NCBI RefSeq assembly: GCF_026151205.1
Contig: NC_087079.1
Coordinates: 10,344,635-10,408,634 of the forward strand
DNA from: Bolinopsis microptera
Taxonomy: Eukaryota; Ctenophora; Tentaculata; Lobata; Bolinopsidae
Direction of reading: 5' to 3'
DNA length: 64,000 nucleotides
This document shows positions 36,601-48,600 of this stretch, one piece after another. The translations under genes and the position numbers were made by a program. Under the pieces are notes generated by a model. That model was not told where the DNA came from. It saw only the letters and a list, made by a program, of their open reading frames with translations, and ran no database searches. How positions within the stretch are numbered: the first letter of the stretch is position 1; each line of letters starts with the position of its first letter.

Positions 36601-39600
36601 TTTCTACAGACCAGTTTTCGAATTTTGTAATTTAGATATTCAGAATTAGTAAAGTTATGACCCGTCGAAAAATATTGATTCCATCATAAATTTCAAACAC
36701 GCCAATAATTGTGACACCCTGCTGTTTATTTATTTATGGCATGCTTGGCGCTTGCCAATGATATTAGATCGTAAAGTAACCCATCTTGGGATGTTTTAGC
36801 TTTTACTAAAATTGTGGCACAGCTTGCTCCTATTTGTGACACCTTCATAACAACTACTGTAATAATTTTATACCAAAAATATACACTGAATCAATCTAAA
36901 ATGTTCAGATATACAGCAGGGTGTCATAATTATTGGCGCGTAGACAATTTTGCGTAAAATTTTAGCTTACCCAAGCTTTTAGAAACGATCATTACTTGAC
37001 TTCTGAGGGTCAGTTTCCTATGGAGTCTTGATCATTCGAGAGATAACCCTTCATACTACAGTTCAGTTTAAAAACGAAGTCCGAAAGAAGTTAAATTACG
37101 TCGATAATCACGACGAAAGAGAAAAATTTGGATTATTGGACTTGAAGCCTTCGGCTGCTTCCCCTGAATTCCGGGATGAGTCCGCCTGATATTTTATTGC
37201 GTCAGTTAGAGGAGAAAGAGAGCTTTTATAAAATCTATAGTTTTCTATATGTTTCGCTATCGCCTGAAGAGCTGTGCACTTTAGTCTAAAGAATAATTTC
37301 AGAAAAATTTCACCGAAAAAAAAATTACACAAAAATCCCTTATTACTCCTTCGTAAATCTAACCAAGTATGGAATTGACCCTTTGAATAACGGCCTAAAT
37401 TACGGGTTTTGAGGTACATCAACACAAAATTCTGAAATTAAGAAAAATTTCAGACGATTTTCTACAGACCAGTTTTCGAATTTTGTAATTTAGATATTCA
37501 GAATTAGTAAAGTTATGACCCGTCGAAAAATATTGATTCCATCATAAATTTCAAACACGCCAATAATTGTGACACCCTGCTGTTTATTTATTTATGGCAT
37601 GCTTGGCGCTTGCCAATGATATTAGATCGTAAAGTAACCCATCTTGGGATGTTTTAGCTTTTACTAAAATTGTGGCACAGCTTGCTCCTATTTGTGACAC
37701 CTTCATAACAACTACTGTAATAATTTTATACCAAAAATATACACTGAATCAATCTAAAACGTTCAGATATAGATGGGGGCAAGCGTGCCACAAATTGTGG
37801 CTAGAAATGGGCCCGTCTGCCTCAAATGTGGTACATATTTTGAGAGCACGTTTCCTTGATTTTTGTAGGGGATTTGTAGGGGATTTGACGCTTGTAGGGG
37901 ATTTATGTTCCGGGGTATTTGGAACAGGTTTAGGGATTTAAATAGTTAGTACCTGTCCCAAACCATCAGAAAAATCAAGTTTTGACCTCCCAACCCACTC
38001 AGGCCACTCCCAGGGGCCACGCCCATCCCAAAATAGCTGAAATCCAGGTAAAATCAAGATCGAAAATCTTTACCCCTGTAGGGGATTTATGTTCCGGGGT
38101 ATTTGGAACAGGTTTAGGGGTTTAAATAGTTAGTACCTGTCCCAAACCATCAGAAAAATCAAGTTTCGACCTCCCAACCCACTCAGGCCACTCCCAGGGG
38201 CCACGCCCATCCCAAAATAGCTGAAATCCAGGTAAAATCAAGATCGAAAATCTTTACCCCTGTAGGGGATTTATGTTCCGGGGTATTTGGAACAGGTTTA
38301 GGGGTTTAAATAGATAGTACCTGTCCCAAACCATCAGAAAAATCAAGTTTTGACCTCCCAACCCACTCAGGCCACTCCCAGGGGCCACGCCCATCCCAAA
38401 ATAGCTGAAATCCAGGTAAAATCAAGATCGAAAATCTTTACCCCTGTAGGGGATTTATGTTCCGGGGTATTTGGAACAGGTTTAGGGGTTTAAATAGTTA
38501 GTACCTGTCCCAAACCATCAGAAAAATCAAGTTTTGACCTCCCAACCCACTCAGGCCACTCCCAGGGGCCACGCCCATCCCAAAATAGCTGAAATCCAGG
38601 TAAAATCAAGATCAAAAATCTTTACCCCTGTAGGGGATTTATGTTCCAGGGTATTTGGAACATGTTTAGGTGGTTTAATAGGTAGTACCTGGCTCAAACA
38701 ATCATAAAAACCAAGTTTCGACCTCTTGACCCACTCAGGCCAATCCCAGGAACAATGCGCAACTATTTGTAGGGGATTTGAAAACCGTGTTAAATCCCCT
38801 ACAAATCCAGACTGAGAATCTTTACCCCTGTAGGGGATTTATGTTCCGGGGTATTTGGAACAGGTTTAAGGGTTTAAATAGTTAGTACCTGTCCCAAACC
38901 ATCAGAAAAATCAAGTTTCGACCTCCCAACCCACTCAGGCCACTCCCAGGGGCCACGCCAATCCCAAAATAGCTGAAATCCAGGTAAAATCAAGATCGAA
39001 AATCTTTTCCCCTGTAGGGGATCTATGTTCCGGGGTATTTGGAACAGGTTTAGGGGTTTAAATAGATAGTACCTGTCCCAAACCATCAGAAAAATCAAGT
39101 TTTGACCTCCCAACCCACTCAGGCCACTCCCAGGGGCCACGCCCATCCCAAAATAGCTGAAATCCAGGTAAAATCAAGATCGAAAATCTTTACCCCTGTA
39201 GGGGATTTATGTTCCAGGGTATTTGGAACAGTTTTAGGGGTTTAAATAGTTAGTACCTGTCCCAAACCATCAGAAAAATCAAGTTTTGACCTCCCAACCC
39301 ACTCAGGCCACTCCCAGGGGCCACGCCCATCCCAAAATAGCTGAAATCCAGGTAAAATCAAGATCGAAAATCTTTACCCCTGTAGGGGATTTATGTTCCA
39401 GGGTATTTGGAACATGTTTAGGTGGTTTAATAGGTAGTACCTGGATCAAACAATCATAAAAACCAAGTTTCGACCTCTTGACCCACTCAGGCCACTCCCA
39501 GGAACAATGCGCAACTATTTGTAGGGGATTTGAAAACCGTGTCAAATCCCCTACAAATCCAGACTGAGAATCTTTACCCCTGTAGGGGATTTATGTTCCG

Positions 39601-42600
39601 GGATATTTGGAACAGGTTTAGGGGTTTAAATAGTTAGTACCTGTCCCAAACCACCAGAAAAATCAAGTTTCGACCTCCCAACCCACTCAGGCCACTCCCA
39701 GGGGCCACGCCCATCCCAAAATATCTGAAAAGCCCATAAAACCCAGACTGAGAATCTTTACCACCGTATGCGATTTGTGTTCCGGGGTATTCTTTTTGGT
39801 ATGACTTACTATCACCACTCATTCAAGGAATATGTTAAATCAAATAATATTCATGCTAATTTTTTTCGAATGAAGGTTCATTATCGCATTTATTTGATAG
39901 TTTTGATTATCAGATCAAGCCAAACTTTATGGAATTGTATTTGGCCATTCAAATTACGTTCGATCTGAAAAAATGAGAGTTGTAGCTTCTCATTTGACCG
40001 AGATACGAGGCATAACGAGTTTATTAATTACGTGTGATCAGGTGATTGGATTACCTGTTCAAGTGATTAGGCGACCCCGTTAAATTGCAAGGGAACCCAA
40101 TTAAGGTGTCCTATCACATAATCACCCAATCAATTTTGTTAACGAGATAGGAGTGTTATAAAGTTGTTGTACTCTATAAGTGTATATTCACCTACAAGCA
40201 TAACTGCTTGGCGTGATGAGGTACATCTTTGATTGGTCGAAGGTCTTTCAACAACACAGCATCATCACTTTCATAGTAGTCCCCGGCTTATGACGGGTTC
40301 ATAGCGGTATTAAACATGTTTTTCTGGGCCCAAACATTCTACGCTCCTACTATGCTATTACTGGTCTCTTGACTAACTCCCAATCATCTGTCCATATGGT
40401 ATTGTTTCTTGACAAATAGATGGTATACGATGCCCTCAGGCTGATCTCAGCGATCTTCATGCAGGCCTTCTTCTTCTCTTTGTTGTTTACGTTCAGGTGG
40501 TTCATAAAGGTTGGGAGGCTATAGTTGTAAATGCCTCGAGCTCCCACTTCTACTGTCTGGAGCTTGCAAGCCCATCCATTGGCTTCTATCTCTTCTGTCA
40601 GCTGCTGATATCTCTTCATCTTTCGCTTCTCTTGATCAGCAAAGTTCTGCTCATTTCCACAAGTCAGCTCCATTAGATAAACCTTCTTTGCTTTATCTGA
40701 ATAGATCACTACATCAGGTCTTAGTGGTGTAGCTGCAATGTGCTGCGGGAAGTTCCTCTGTCTCTCATCCTCATCAAATATTATCTTCCAGTCGTTGGCA
40801 TCTGAAAAGAAATATCTTTGGGTCTTATGATGAGTTGGGTCAGCTAAGGTAACCTTCTCGCGCTTATTGCCTGCCTTGTGAAAGACCGACGGTGCCCTCT
40901 TCGATTCCTTGGCGATGTCGGAATTAAACTCTTCAATCTGTGATGAAACGGTCTTCATAATTTCACGTAGGACCTGATCATGGCGCCAGTTGAAACGTCC
41001 CTGTCTTAGTGCAACCTTGCAGAACGTCAGGATATGATTGAGTGTCCCTTGTTTGCTGCAGAGTTTACAGTTTCCTGAAACGGCTTTATTCCAAAGCTTT
41101 AGGTTGCTAGGTGTTGACGCAGTGTCATGAATAGCATTGACATGAAACTTTAACAGTTCCGGACTAAGTTGATAGATCAAGTTATTCCACGTGGTGTCAA
41201 ATGTCATTGTATTTTCCCATGTGAGAAAGAGGTTTTGCCGCTTTTTGTCAAAAAGTGAACAAATAAGTGTCTCTTCATCAAAGGTCCTCACCATGTTGGT
41301 AAGCAGTTTCCTCTCTGATGTGTCCTCATATCTTGTCCCATACCCGAGGCCAGTTGTACCAACTGCAGGTTTTCCAACTAACTCTTGGAAGTAAAGTTGG
41401 CGCTGACGGTCTTTCAGCTCTTTGGGATAAGACCACATCTTCTGTGTGTCTGCAATAGCCTTATGGTTACAGTACACTTTTTTGATGTAGGGGTCACTTG
41501 AGTTACAAAGTTGGTGTCCCTTAATAAGTTGGATGACTTTGTACTCAGTGCAGATGTTTTTCAGCTGCAATCCTTTCTGGTCTCTACTCCTGTAGAGGAC
41601 GGTGGTGGTACAAGGATGCGCAATCCCTAGCCACTTCTTAAGGTATCTGTTACACAGTGCCTCAAGCTCTCTCACAAATGTGATGGGTAGGTTATAAACA
41701 GTAAACCCCCATGACATCTTACTAATGATGAGGTGGTTATACACCCACGCCTTCATTGGACCGGTGATTTCATCAGTAGACGTTGTTTCCAAAAGGTCCT
41801 CTAACTTCTTCTTGATCATGGACCGAATTTCCTTTACCTCAAGATCTACATACATGTACATTCCTAGGAACTTCATTGGTGCTTGGATAATGGACGGCAC
41901 CTGTTGTTCGCTTAGTAAAAACTCTGCATCATAAAATGCTTGATAACTTCGTCATTTCAAATCCGTTTGGCCTCAATTTTTTAGATCAGATGCACCAATT
42001 AACTATCTACAGTAATCTGAAATAAATGGGCGTCTAGCATGTCCGGAAAGAACAATATAGGTGATTTAATATTATATGCATATGGACGTAATAGTTACAG
42101 CATGCCATCTGCAAATTTACAGGTCCATAATATGAAACACGGTGGTGGTATAAACTATAAAACACAACGTATGTAACGTTACTTTTGCCCCACCCCCCCC
42201 CCCCCCCCCCCTGTAACTTTTCTGGGTTAGGCGTGGCCCCTGGGAGCGGCCTGAGTGGGTCAAGATGTTGAAACTCGGTTTTTCTGATGGTTTGGGTCAG
42301 GTACTACCCATTTTTACATAAAAACATGTTCCAAATACCCTGGAACATAAATCCCCTACTGGGGTAAAGATTTTCAATCTTGATTTTACCTGGATTTCAG
42401 CTATTTTGGGATGGGCGTGGCCCCTGGGAGTGGCCTGAGTAGGTTGGGAGGTCAAAACTTGATTTTTCTGATGGTTTGGGACAGGTACTAACTATTTAAA
42501 ACCCTAAACTTGTTCCAAATACCCCGGAACATAAATCCCCTACAGGGTTAAGATTTTCGATCTTTATTTTACCTGGATTTTAGCTATTTTGGGATGGGCG

Positions 42601-45600
42601 TGGCCCCTGGGAGTGGCCTGAGTGGGTTGGGAGGTCGAAACTTGATTTTTCTGATGGTTTGGGACAGGTACTAACTATTTAAACCCATAAACCTGTTCCA
42701 AATACCCCGGAACATAAATCCCCTACAGGGGTAAAGATTTTCAATCTTGATTTTACCTGGATTTCAGCTATTTTGGGATGGGCGTGGCCCCTGGGAGTGG
42801 CCTGAGTGGGTTGGGAAGTCGAAACTTGATTTTTCTGATGGTTTGGGACAGGTACTACCCATTTTTACACAAAAACATGTTCCAAATACCCCGGAACATA
42901 AATCTCCTACAGGAGTAAAGATTATCAATCTTGATTTGTCCTGGATTTAAGTTGTTTTGGGATGGGCGTGGCCCCTGGGAGCGGCCTGAGTAGGTTGGGA
43001 AGTCGAAACTTGATTTTTCTGATGGTTTGGGACAGGTACTACCCATTTTTACACAAAAACATGTTCCAAATACCCCGGAACATAAATCTCCTACAGGAGT
43101 AAAGATTATCAATCTTGATTTGTCCTGGATTTAAGTTGTTTTGGGATGGGCGTGGCCCCTGGGAGCGGCCTGAGTAGGTTGGGAGGTCGAAACTTGATTT
43201 TTCTGATGGTTTGGGACAGGTACTAACTATTTAAACCCCTAAACCTGTTCCAAATACCCCGGAACATAAATCCCCTACAGGGGTAAAGATTTTCGATCTT
43301 GATTTTACCTGGATTTCAGCTATTTTGGGATTGGCGTGGCCCCTGGGAGTGGCCTGAGTGGGTTGGTGAGTGGCCTGAGTGGGTTGGGAGGTCGAAACTA
43401 GATTTTTCTGATGGTTTGGGACAGGTACTAACTATTTAAACCCATAAACCTGTTCCAAATACCCCGGAACATAAATCCCCTACAGGGGTAAAGATTCTCA
43501 GTCTGGATTTGTAGGGGATTTGACACGGTTTTCAAATCCCCTACAAATAGTTGCGCATTGTTCCTTGGAGTGGCCTGAGTAGGTTGGGAGGTCGAAACTT
43601 GATTTTTCTGATGGTTTGGGACAGGTAATAACTATTTAACCAACTAAACTTGTTCCAAATACCCCGGAACATAAATCCCCTACAGGGGTAAAGATTTTCA
43701 ATCTTGATTTTACCTGGATTTCAGCTATTTTGGGATGGGCGTGGCCCCTGGGAGTGGCCTGAGTGGGTTGGGAAGTCGAATCTTGATTTTTCTGATGGTT
43801 TGGGACAGGTACTACCCATTTTTACACAAAAACATGTTCCAAATACCCCGGAACATAAATCCCCTACAGGGGTTAAGATTTTCAATATTGATTTGTCCTG
43901 GATTTAAGTTGTTTTGGGATGGGCGTGGCCCCTGGGAGCGGCCTGAGTAGGTTGGGAGGTCGAAATTTGATTTTTCTGATGGTTTGGGACAGGTACTAAC
44001 TATTTAAAACCCTAAACCTGTTCCAAATACCCCGGAACATAAATCCCCTACAGGGGTAAAGATTTTCAATATTGATTTGTCCTGGATTTAAGTTGTTTTG
44101 GGATGGGCGTGGCCCCTGGGAGCGGCCTGAGTAGGTTGGGAGGTCGAAACTTGATTTTTCTGATGGTTTGGGACAGGTACTAACTATTTAAAACCCTAAA
44201 CCTGTTCCAAATACCCCGGAAGATAAATCCCCTGCAGGGGTAAAGATTTTCAATCTTGATTTTACCTGGATTTCAGCTATTTTAGGATGGGCGTGGCCCC
44301 TGGGAGTGGCCTGAGTAGGTTGGGAGGTCAAAACTTGATTTTTCTGATGGTTTGGGACAGGTACTAACTATTTAAAACCCTAAACATGTTCCAAATACCC
44401 CGGAACATAAATCCTCTACAGGGGTAAAGATTTTCGATCTTTATTTTACCTGGATTTCAGCTATTTTGGGATGGGCGTGGCCCCTGGGAGTGGCCTGAGT
44501 AGATTGGGAGGTCAAAACTTGATTTTTCTGATGGTTTGGGACAGGTACTAACTATTTAAAACCCTAAACTTGTTCCAAATACCCCGGAACATAAATCCCC
44601 TACAGGGGTAAAGATTTTCGATCTTTATTTTACCTGGATTTTAGCTATTTTGGGATGGGCGTGGCCCCTGGGAGTGGCCTGAGTGGGTTGGGAGGTCGAA
44701 ACTTGATTTTTCTGATGGTTTGGGACAGGTACTAACTATTTAAACCCATAAACCTGTTCCAAATACCCCGGAACATAAATCCCCTACAGGGGTAAAGATT
44801 TTCAATCTTGATTTTACCTGGATTTCAGCTATTTTGGGATGGGCGTGGCCCCTGGGAGTGGCCTGAGTGGGTTGGGAAGTCGAAACTTGATTTTTCTGAT
44901 GGTTTGGGACAGGTACTACCCATTTTTACACAAAAACATGTTCCAAATACCCCGGAACATAAATCTCCTACAGGGGTAAAGATTATCAATCTTGATTTGT
45001 CCTGGATTTAAGTTGTTTTGGGATGGGCGTGGCCCCTGGGAGCGGCCTGAGTAGGTTGGGAGGTCGAAACTTGATTTTTCTGATGGTTTGGGACAGGTAC
45101 TAACTATTTAAACCCATAAACCTGTTCCAAATACCCCGGAACATAAATCCCCTACAGGGGTAAAGATTTTCGATCTTGATTTTACCTGGATTTCAGCTAT
45201 TTTGGGATTGGCGTGGCCCCTGGGAGTGGCCTGAGTGGGTTGGTGAGTGGCCTGAGTGGGTTGGGAGGTCGAAACTTGATTTTTCTGATGGTTTGGGACA
45301 GGTACTAACTATTTAAACCCATAAACCTGTTCCAAATACCCTGGAACATAAATCCCCTACAGGGGTAAAGATTCTCAGTCTGGATTTGTAGGGGATTTGA
45401 CACGGTTTTCAAATCCCCTACAAATAGTTGCGCATTGTTCCTTGGAGTGGCCTGAGTAGGTTGGGAGGTCGAAACTTGATTTTTCTGATGGTTTGGGACA
45501 GGTAATAACTATTTAACCACCTAAACTTGTTCCAAATACCCCGGAACATAAATCCCCTACAGGGGTAAAGATTTTCAATCTTGATTTTACCTGGATTTCA

Positions 45601-48600
45601 GCTATTTTGGGATGGGCGTGGCCCCTGGGAGTAGCCTGAGTGGGTTGGGAAGTCGAAACTTGATTTTTCTGATGGTTTGGGACAGGTACTACCCATTTTT
45701 ACACAAAAACATGTTCCAAATACCCCGGAACATAAATCCCCTACAGGGGTAAAGATTTTCAATATTGATTTGTCCTGGATTTAAGTTGTTTTGGGATGGG
45801 CGTGCCCCTGGGAGCGGCCTGAGTAAGTTGGGAGGTCGAAATTTGATTTTTCTGATGGTTTGGGACAGGTACTAACTATTTAAAACCCTAAACCTGTTCC
45901 AAATACCCCGGAAAATAAATCCCCTACAGGGGTAAAGATTTTCAATATTGATTTGTCCTGGATTTAAGTTGTTTTGGGATGGGCGTGGCCCCTGGGAGCG
46001 GCCTGAGTAGGTTGGGAGGTCGAAACTTGATTTTTCTGATGGTTTGGGACAGGTACTAACTATTTAAAACCCTAAACCTGTTTCAAATACCCCGGAACAT
46101 AAATCCCCTACAGGGGTAAAGATTTTCAATCTTGATTTTACCTGGATTTCAGCTATTTTAGGATGGGCGTGGCCCCTGGGAGTGGCCTGAGTAGGTTGGG
46201 AGGTCGAAACTTGATTTTTCTGATGGTTTGGGACAGGTACTAACTATTTAAAACCCTAAACATGTTCCAAATACCCCGGAACATTTAAAATCCTCTACAG
46301 GGGTAAAGATTTTCGATCTTTATTTTACCTGGATTTCAGCTATTTTGGGATGGGCGTGGCCCCTGGGTGTGGCCTGAGTGGGTTGGGAGGTCGAAACTTG
46401 ATTTTTCTGATGGTTTGGTACAGGTAATAACTATTTAACCACCTAAACATGTTCCAAATACCCCGGAACATAAATCCCCTACAGGGGTAAAGATTCTCAG
46501 TCTGGATTTGTAGGGGATTTGACACGGCTTCCAAATCCCCCACAAATAGTTGCGCATTGTTCCTGGGAGTTGCCTGAGTGGGTCAAGAGGTCGAAACTTG
46601 GTTTTTATGAATGTTTGGGTCAGGTTCTTCATATCTAATCACCAAATCATGTTCCAAATACCACGGAACTTAAATCCCCTATAGGGGTAAAGATTCTCAG
46701 TCTGTATTTTAGGGGACTTCAGCTATTTTGGGATGGGCGGCCTGAGTGGGGTTGGATGTGTTATTTAGTTATCGGTTATATTTATATCTTATTGTGTCTA
46801 AATACGAGCAGTTTAGTGAGACCTCTAAAATCTTATCCTCGTAAATGCTACAATTATAAATATTGTAACGTACGTGCGACGCGCAAAATCCCCTACAAAA
46901 TCCCCTACATAATTCAGGGAAACGTCTTCTGCATATTTTGAGAATACATCCCTCACTGTACTAACTCGTAGTAGCGCGCGGTCTTTTCAGTCTTGATAAA
47001 CATGGCGCTGAGAAGATGCATGCAATAACTGTATAATATAATATATATATATATATATTATATATCAACATGCACGCAGCGCGCGCGTTAAATTATACAT
47101 CGGTCACGTACGCTATATAATACTCCGCTAGCCATCCGCTAGGTATAAATGCAGCATTTTAGCGCGTCTCCGCTACATGGCTAGGCGCACGCCAGTCGCC
47201 ATCTTCCGCTAGTTTCCGATATATATCCGCTATAATCCGATAGCTGACCGCTGGCTTTTCCGTAACTTAAATCCGGCTATACGGACCTGTGGTACATAAC
47301 AACAATCTTCAGACTAATTGTTTTACGAGCTGTTGTTTAAGTTTTTCGTCAATTATATTCCGAATTCAAAATCTGTTTTGGTTTATTTGTTCAAACAAGC
47401 TTTAACCTAACACCCCTGTGTATCATCGTTATAATAATTACCGTATTTCAGCCTGAAGTTAAAGGACTTCTCCGGTTCGACAACGTCAAATTCGACTACC
47501 CCTCACGACCTGACCTGCCTGTTCTGAAAGGTATAAATTCGATGAATATTCTGAATATTTTATTTATTGCAATTATAATAGAGAGTGGCTAAAAGTTAGT
47601 GTGCGAACTTTTTCAGTCCGTTCACAGTTCGCCTATGATTATAGGCGTACCACTGCATATCGTATTTTTTCAGGTCTCTCGTTCAAGGTGGACAAAGGCA
47701 AGACAATCGCCTTGGTCGGGCAAAGTGGCTGTGGAAAATCCACCTCAGTGCAACTTTCAGAACGGTTCTATGATGTCCTCGACGGCAATGTGGTTAGTTA
47801 CAGTGGATATCACACCTTAGTAAATTAAATATCTAGAGCGGAATCACATAAAATTTTGGTGATATTTTATAATTGGCGAAAATACCGAATTCGGCGAAAT
47901 TAGGCTTGGGTTAGCAGATAAGTATACTTAAGAAACGGTAGCAAAGCTCGTATTTCATGTTGGCTGTACGATCACCATTAAATATTGTCCATTTCTGTGG
48001 ATGGCATTTTAAAGCTGGGCAGTTAATCCGGCGCTTCTGGTGACCCGGTTAATGAGTTAAATGCGGTGAATAGAAACAATAAACTGAAACAAATCCGCAC
48101 TTGGAAGTAACCTTTGCGCTCGTGAACACAACCATATTTTCATTACCATGTCACTCGATTTAGTAATAGCTTGATTTTGTTAAAATGATCTGACACAGGG
48201 ACTTGATAGGGTAATTTTAACCGTCTAGTGCTAAGCTTGGCTCATATTTCAAGGTTATTTCAAGGTTATTTCGAGGAAAACAATGGAATTATAAACTTGA
48301 TTTTTTCATAATAAACAATTTCCACTCTCAGACGATCGATGACATTGACATCAGAGAGATTAACGTAGCGCATCTGAGACAACAGATGGGGCTTGTTTCT
48401 CAGGAACCTATCTTGTTCGACTACTCCATTGAGGGTCAGTACAGTTTGTAGTTGAACATATCCGTTGAAATCACAGGTCAATGAGCAGGATTACATTATG
48501 AAGATGGGTGAGTTCATTGCCACATATCTTTCATTTACGTAACAAAATTGCTAGCTGTTAACTGAGGTTTTTTCAGAGAACATAAAGTACGGAGCTCTCT

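Larger units (their letters stand above)
34887..37770. repeat. A-M-A-M-A tandem array, 857-bp period, interrupted by a LINE
   Basis: A flanking segment A (about 188 bp, from TGGCATGCTTG through CAACTACTGT to TTCAGATATA) occurs three times: 34887-35020 plus 36001-36056, 36725-36913, and 37583-37770. Two MITE copies (M) lie between. The first A is split by the LINE at 35021-35998. Unit starts at 36001, 36858 and 37716 give the 857-858-bp period. Confidence 0.85.
37848..46925. mobile_element. Foldback-like element, about 9.1 kb, with satellite arms
   Basis: Two arrays of the same 184-bp satellite in opposite orientation (left arm about 37.87-39.79 kb, right arm about 42.21-46.74 kb) flank a 2.4-kb middle. 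The outer tips are also inverted: ACGTTTCCTTGA (37848) against TCAGGGAAACGT (46914), followed inward by TTTGTAGGGGATTTGTAGGG-type blocks. Outside both tips lies a 12-bp direct repeat CATATTTTGAGA (37834-37845 and 46932-46943), a possible target duplication, though 2 and 6 bp separate it from the tips. Long arms of subrepeats around a middle domain resemble Foldback/Galileo-type elements. Mobility is inferred only. Confidence 0.55.

Noticed and set aside
36251-37425. Shared minus-strand frame (up to 105 codons) in both MITE copies
   Set aside because: The two copies are a recent tandem duplication, so shared openness is not evidence of selection; no transposase motif.
38874-46543. Multiple short frames of the type [13 protein letters not shown] across the satellite arms
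   Set aside because: Repeat translations of the 184-bp monomer; each monomer carries stops in every frame at the same points.
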